Below, one piece after another: positions 59,061 through 64,000 of a stretch of 64,000 nucleotides of DNA. A program made the position numbers and the translations under genes. The notes under the pieces are model-generated. The model had not been told where the DNA came from and searched no databases. It saw nothing but the letters and a program-made list of their open reading frames with translations. Each line of letters starts with the position of its first letter. Positions within the stretch are counted from its first letter, which is position 1. This DNA is from Jacaranda mimosifolia. Lineage: Eukaryota; Streptophyta; Magnoliopsida; Lamiales; Bignoniaceae. The stretch spans positions 30,101,404 through 30,165,403 of the forward strand of contig CM032122.1 in the NCBI GenBank assembly GCA_018894105.1. Reading direction: 5' to 3'.

Positions 59061-62057
59061 ACTATAATCATAGGTTGGCATTTTGCAATGGATTTTGGCT
59101 GGTAAATATGTTATTGGGAGAGTATTTTTTATATTACTCTGAAATTATTGTTTCTATGTTTTTGTGGGAATGTTTCAAAATAAGATTATGAAGAATTGAA
59201 AAAAATATTCTCTTACTTAAAATTAATAATATGATAGCATTAACTTTCGACCATTATTCTGAAAGACAATCATATAAAAAAAAAGTAAAAATTATTACTT
59301 TTTTCTACTCTTATGATCTAAAACTTTGATATTAATGTGCAAAAAATACTTTTAATATGCTCAACAAACTGATAGGATCTCAAAACACTCACTCTATGAT
59401 CAGAGTATTTTTACCCAACTAATTCAACTCTGATTTAAAGATCCAATTAAATTAGAACTCTAGAATCTTATAATAGTGTAGACGACTCAATTGAGCTATT
59501 TCAATCATCCATTATTTGTTAAATATGTCATTCTATAAACGCATAATAATTTATCTTAAACAGTTTCTACGCTCTCGAAAATTCTCATATTGAATTGATT
59601 AAAGCGTTTGAGAGTGTTCGTCGGACTACTTTAAATAACTTTAATCTGCATTTGTACGTTTAGAATATCTTCACTAAGAATAGAGTTAATTCAAAAATAA
59701 AAAATAAAAAATAAAAAATCAAGCCTTGACTCTTGAAGGGGCTATCCAAACTCAAAACAAAACTTCATGTTATGTAAAACTACATCTACTAGAGTAATAT
59801 TTTATCATTTTGCAGTAAAAATTGATGATTGTGAATTTGTGATGGACAAAAAGATGAATAATTTCCGTTAAGCCATAATTTAGTTTGCAGTTCATGCCTG
59901 CTTAAATCTTTCGCCGCATATCAAAATGCAAAGCTAGGATTGCTTGTCTTAAAAGGGGGAACAGATTCAATTTTCATATTGATTATATTCACTTAATTAA
60001 CTCTCATGCACGAGGTGCGTAAATTTGTTGGACGTGAAAATTATCTTCAAAAATTCATTGAGTATATTTTGAAATTAGACTATAATTAACTTATTTAAAA
60101 ATAATATTTAATTAAATATATGTGTTCTTTAATCAAAACTTATAAGGTAATTGATGTCAGTTAAATCATAAATAAGGTTAAAATGACCAAATAACCCCTA
60201 GTGAATTTAAAAATCCCCATACACTCTATAGGTTTGCGCCTTTTTACTTTGGAGATCACAATCTGACCCAATGTTCAATATGACCCACAATCTTGGTCAT
60301 TTAATGAGTATATGCGGCCAAATTTATGACCTGCACATAGGATGAACTAATAGCATTTGGACAAATCAGCATAAAAATGTAAATACCAACTCCATTTATC
60401 ATAAAACAAAGTTTATGGAAGCCTAACACATTATTTGCATCCGATCTTCGAGGAAAGTAATTCATTGTGAACTATTCGATTTAAACTCCACATAGCCTTG
60501 ACAGTTCCTATACCTCTTGCCTAAGTTAGACTTCTAAGTTTGGTAGTTCCCAAACCTTAGGTTGAATTACTGACTTTTAGACTACTAAATTCATTATTTC
60601 GAGATTTTTTTCAGTATTAATGATCAATCTTTTAATATTTTATCAAAGTGGAATAAGGTCAAATATTCTTACCTATTTAAAAAAAATGTAGGAATTAGGA
60701 TGAATGTTATATAGAAGCTATGATGGTTTCAACATAATGATATAATACTACTTGTGCAAGAATGATTAGCAATCAGAGTACCAACATTAGAGTGGGATTA
60801 TTGTCTAATCACACTTATTCTGTTTGGTGATTGGGTCACGCAAAATTCGTCTCTGATTTATTTATATTAAGATAGAGGTAAAATTGAAATTTTCATACAA
60901 GCGGAGCAAAAAAGAATTCTTGATAAATAAATCTAATCGGGTATCAAATTCCTGGCCTTATAGGAAACATATGATCTTGTTTTTAGGAACTTATGTTTCT
61001 ATTAAATTTTTAAAGAGAGAGAGAGAGAGAGACAGCAAGTGGAATAAATTTAAGGATTCGTAAAGTTCAAGCTCTTCATTTTTTATTTTTTTTTAAGTTT
61101 ATGTCATAGATAAATATGAAGTTTAAAAAATATTAAATCAATATTTTAGTTTGATTATATATTATGGATATTTAAAATGCACTCGAGAAATAGAATACAT
61201 ATGAAGATATAAATTACAATAAAAGATTTATAAGATAATATTCCATGTGGAATGTGAGACACTCTGAGAGAGTTTTAGAATAATTTGTAAAAGTCTACGT
61301 GAATTCTTCTCGCAATTTGGATTAATCATAGTAAAAATAAATATGTATTTTGATAATAAACTCTCATATTTAAAAAGACATTAATCATGAATTTGAATAT
61401 TTATAAAGATTAAAAAGTAATTGAGAACCAATAATAATATTTATTTATTTTTTGAGAGAAAGAGAGAGAGAGAGAGAGAGAGCGAACAAGCACGACTCGA
61501 TTTTTCAGTTAAGTTAAAAATAGATGTTAACTCAAGTAGAAATAAAAAATTTCAAAGATTTACCAGTAATTGCCAATAAGGTTGAGCCCATACTTCAATT
61601 GAAAAAATATTGAAGCAAAATTTATTTTGTTGCCCATGGGCGAATTCATATTCAAAAATCAAATACAATCGCCTGAGTATATATTATAATATGAATTATT
61701 GTGGTTATCTCATTATATAAAACTCTAAAATCTTATAAAAACAATTCAAAAAATCAAGCAAAATACCCAATTTAATTATTCCATAGAGTAATTAAGATAA
61801 TATTCAATTGTTAGGGAAAAAAAAATTAATTCACACCATTAATAGAAATAGAAAATAAAATTGGAGATATTAATGTCCTTTGTCATTATCCATAGAATAC
61901 CCATTTGTCCAAAATATATCCAAAAATTAAATAGTGGAATAGAAGCAATTAAAGCCATTGACTAAGGTGCCTCCCAATGACCTCTTGTCCTTACCAACCA
62001 ATATCACATTCTCATTCTTATCTTCTTCCCAATCAACCACCTCACTATCTCCCTCCC

Positions 62058-62094
62058 CCCACCCCCCCCACCCCCACCCCCACCCCCACCCCCT
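62058..62094. repeat. (CCCCCA)n simple repeat
   Basis: C-rich strand with about five CCCCCA units after two irregular ones; the complementary strand is (TGGGGG)n and could form a G-quadruplex. Lies 1.1 kb upstream of the MAPK-substrate gene. Confidence 0.85.
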
Positions 62095-62946
62095 CCATAG
62101 ACATGCATTTACATTTCATACATACATCATACATGTATGCATACATATAGTGCTTAAGTAAGTTTGGACTATTTTAATTGATTATCTCAAAAAAATCATT
62201 TGTTAATCAATTTAAGGTTAATGATTCCTACATAGCATTTTTTTTTCACAAGCAAATTTGGCAATAAATAGTTTAGCATATAATCCTCTTAGTAAAGGTG
62301 AGATACCAAATTTATTTGGTGTATTGAACAACAAAGACTTCAATAGAGTGTGAACTAATTTTTAAGTGTGATTATGCCAAATTTTGTCTAATGTAAGAAG
62401 AGCTGAGGCCTATAAAATAATTTATAAGTTGTTCTCATGCTTTACTCTCTAAGACTTGTTATCGTAAGGATAAATTTGTATAAGCAAAATACTATCTCGC
62501 AAACATTAATCATTCATATTTGACGACATATTTAAATATTATTAAAATTATAAGAAGAGCATTTTTTTTCAAAAAAAGAGAAATATGAAAATAATGAGAT
62601 TTGATAGAAAAATCTTTATTCGTTTGAAATCTTATAGAAATAGGTGAAATTTACATTTATATTTGTAATAAAAAAATTTGACGGTATCATCAAATTCAAT
62701 AAATTTTTCTCTTTATAATGTCATCTTTATCTTTAAGAAAATATTTAAAAATAATAAAAATAATAATCGACTCAAAAATTATCAAAATTTAAATTAAATA
62801 TATTTCCTACCCAATCTCAAAGCTAAACGCAATTCCCATCATACCCACCAAAAACAGTAGCTAAGACAATTTTCTTCAAAGAACAATCACCATATCTAAA
62901 AAATGATTACCTCCACAAAATACATATAATTAAAAAATAATGCAAA

Positions 62947-62954
62947 TATAAATA
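62947..62954 (+). promoter_or_regulatory. TATA box of the MAPK-substrate gene
   Basis: TATAAATA 229 bases before the start codon; it implies a leader of roughly 200 bases, which here is A/C-rich and free of upstream long ORFs. Confidence 0.5.
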
Positions 62955-63182
62955 GTCACACATCATATATGAATATTAAAAGTCCACAGCCTAAACAGCA
63001 CCGCCCACAAAGGGCATTTCTAAATTACAGCAATTCAGAGACATCACCCAGAGGAAGATTTCTCCACACAACCCCAACATCACAAGTGCAAAACTAGTCC
63101 ACCACCGCCACCAAAGTAAAACAAAGAGAATTGAAAAAAAAAGCTTCAGAAACAGAGACAAAGAAGCCTAAGGTTTGTGTTT

Positions 63183-63560
63183 ATGGCAGGTTTACAGAGA
63201 TCTGCAGCATCGTTCCGGAGACAAGGCTCCTCGGGATTAGTATGGGACGACAAGTTTCTCTCCGGAGAATTGAATCAGCTCGTCAACCAACAGAAAGATG
63301 ATAGTAACAACAGCAAACCTCAACAAGAAAGTAAAGAAGAATCAGCCGCCGCCGCCGCCGTGAGGAATTCGTCATCGGCCGCCGGATTGACTATCGAGAG
63401 AAGCCGATCCAACGGCGGACGAGGGTTCCGGACGGGAAGAGTGTCTCCGGCTATTGAGCCGCCGTCTCCTAAGGTATCGGCCTGCGGGTTTTGCAGTGCT
63501 TTTGGGAAGGGGAAGAAAACGCGCCGCCGACCGCCCAAGTCCGGTAAGCGCGTGATGTGA
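63183..63560 (+). CDS. MAPK-substrate protein (At1g80180/MASS-like)
   Basis: One exon, 125 residues. The only in-frame ATG, at 63183, gives MAGLQRSAASFRRQGSSGLVWDD, the hallmark start of a plant family whose Arabidopsis member At1g80180 is a MAP-kinase substrate acting in stomatal lineage signalling. Further landmarks: TIERSRSNGGRGFRTGRVSPAIEPPSPK with two Ser-Pro sites (Ser89, Ser95) that are candidate MAPK phosphosites, then SACGFCSAFGK and a basic tail (KKTRRRPPKSGKR). Between residues 35 and 68 there is a low-complexity Gln/Ser/Glu and poly-Ala stretch that varies in such families. No domain, signal peptide or membrane segment. The partner kinase is inferred from the family. Confidence 0.88.
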   Translation: MAGLQRSAASFRRQGSSGLVWDDKFLSGELNQLVNQQKDDSNNSKPQQESKEESAAAAAVRNSSSAAGLTIERSRSNGGRGFRTGRVSPAIEPPSPKVSACGFCSAFGKGKKTRRRPPKSGKRVM

Positions 63561-64000
63561 GAATTTGTTGGGTGGAAGGGAGGGATAGGGTGCGGGAAGG
63601 TGTACGTGGGTGCTGTTATTGTATGTTCATCTCGATGAAATTGAGGTGGAAGAATATTTGAAAGTTATGATTGAAATGATGGATTGATCATGTTCTTGAT
63701 TATGGTTTCTTTTTTTCTTTCTTTCTTCTTCTTCTTCTTTTTTTTTTTTCTATGTTTTAGGATGTAGGAATCAAGAAATAGTTCTCTCTTTTTCTCTTTA
63801 AAATTTCTTGAGTTGGTGTAATATATGTGTGCATATATCTTTGTCATCTATGGAGATTGTTGTTGGTTAAAATTATCTCTTTTCTTTTTATTAAATGTTT
63901 TCAAAGGATTATTGATGGTTTAATTTTATGATCTATTTAGTATTTCAATTTTCTATTTTAGTTAATACTTCATCGTTCATGCTATAGATAACATTAAGTA
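63561..64000. other. 3' flank of the MAPK-substrate gene
   Basis: Probable 3' untranslated region followed by T-rich and AT-rich DNA, including a pyrimidine run (CTTT/CTT units) at 63709-63751. No gene seen before the window ends. Confidence 0.55.

Larger units (their letters stand above)
56266..63182. other. long gene-free region between the retrotransposon and the MAPK-substrate gene
   Basis: About 6.9 kb of AT-rich DNA. It holds a degenerate ~94-bp tandem array (56560-57035), one Mutator-type MITE (58338-59060), short (CTT)n, (GA)n and (CCCCCA)n arrays (57562-57578, 61017-61032, 61456-61482, 62058-62094), and the promoter of the last gene. I find no gene and no domain in any frame. Confidence 0.6.

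Noticed and set aside
1..64000. CRISPR array, bacterial operon or phage defence system
   Set aside because: All coding sequence is intron-bearing plant type; the regular arrays found are microsatellites or transposon repeats without spacer structure.

Overview
This window is nuclear DNA of a flowering plant, most likely a eudicot. The signs are short AT-rich introns with GT-AG borders, long AT-rich spacers, many small inverted-repeat transposons, a Ty3/Gypsy retrotransposon of the plant Tat type, and only plant-type gene families. I cannot name the species. I see no bacterial, organellar or viral replicon, no CRISPR array and no convincing tRNA or rRNA gene.

Layout of host genes, left to right: an acyl-protein thioesterase (2798-6241, +, nine exons); a DUF1644 zinc-finger protein (8399-9706, -); a small LEA-type protein (14408-15059, +, three exons); the K63 deubiquitinase BRCC36 (16876-23105, -, nine exons, one of its introns an AT-AC U12-type intron); a BADC protein, the non-biotinylated regulator of plastid acetyl-CoA carboxylase (26453-30761, +, nine exons); an NB-ARC protein whose C-terminal half is armadillo-like rather than LRR (38168-41393, +, two exons); the GINS subunit PSF1 (41924-43949, -, six exons); and a small MAPK-substrate protein (63183-63560, +, one exon). 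I reconstructed exon borders by hand and checked that reading phases close.

Mobile DNA fills much of the rest. Each element below except the retrotransposon PBS/PPT details was delimited by matching target-site duplications (TSDs): a TTA-flanked MITE at 6866-7253; hAT-type elements at 12593-12982 and 25690-26323 with perfect 8-bp TSDs, and a decayed one at 24709-25296; a TTA-flanked MITE inside a BADC intron (30079-30510); a 2.9-kb Mutator-like element with ~110-bp terminal inverted repeats, a 10-bp TSD and captured gene-like sequence (33880-36803); an 11.1-kb Tat-lineage LTR retrotransposon (45185-56265, 5-bp TSD CAATC), running on the minus strand but carrying an extra antisense ORF on the plus strand with its own TATA box; and a Mutator-type MITE (58338-59060).

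The host genes do not form one pathway. Their neighbourhood looks like an old conserved block: from memory, the closest Arabidopsis relatives of the thioesterase, LEA and BADC genes sit together on At1g52/At3g15, and those of MAPK substrate, PSF1 and BRCC36 sit together near At1g80180-80210. The most unusual items for follow-up are the U12 AT-AC intron in BRCC36, the gene-carrying Mutator-like element, the NB-ARC/ARM protein, the expanded PSF1 linker, the antisense ORF of the retrotransposon and a cryptic ~94-bp degenerate tandem array at 56.5-57.0 kb.
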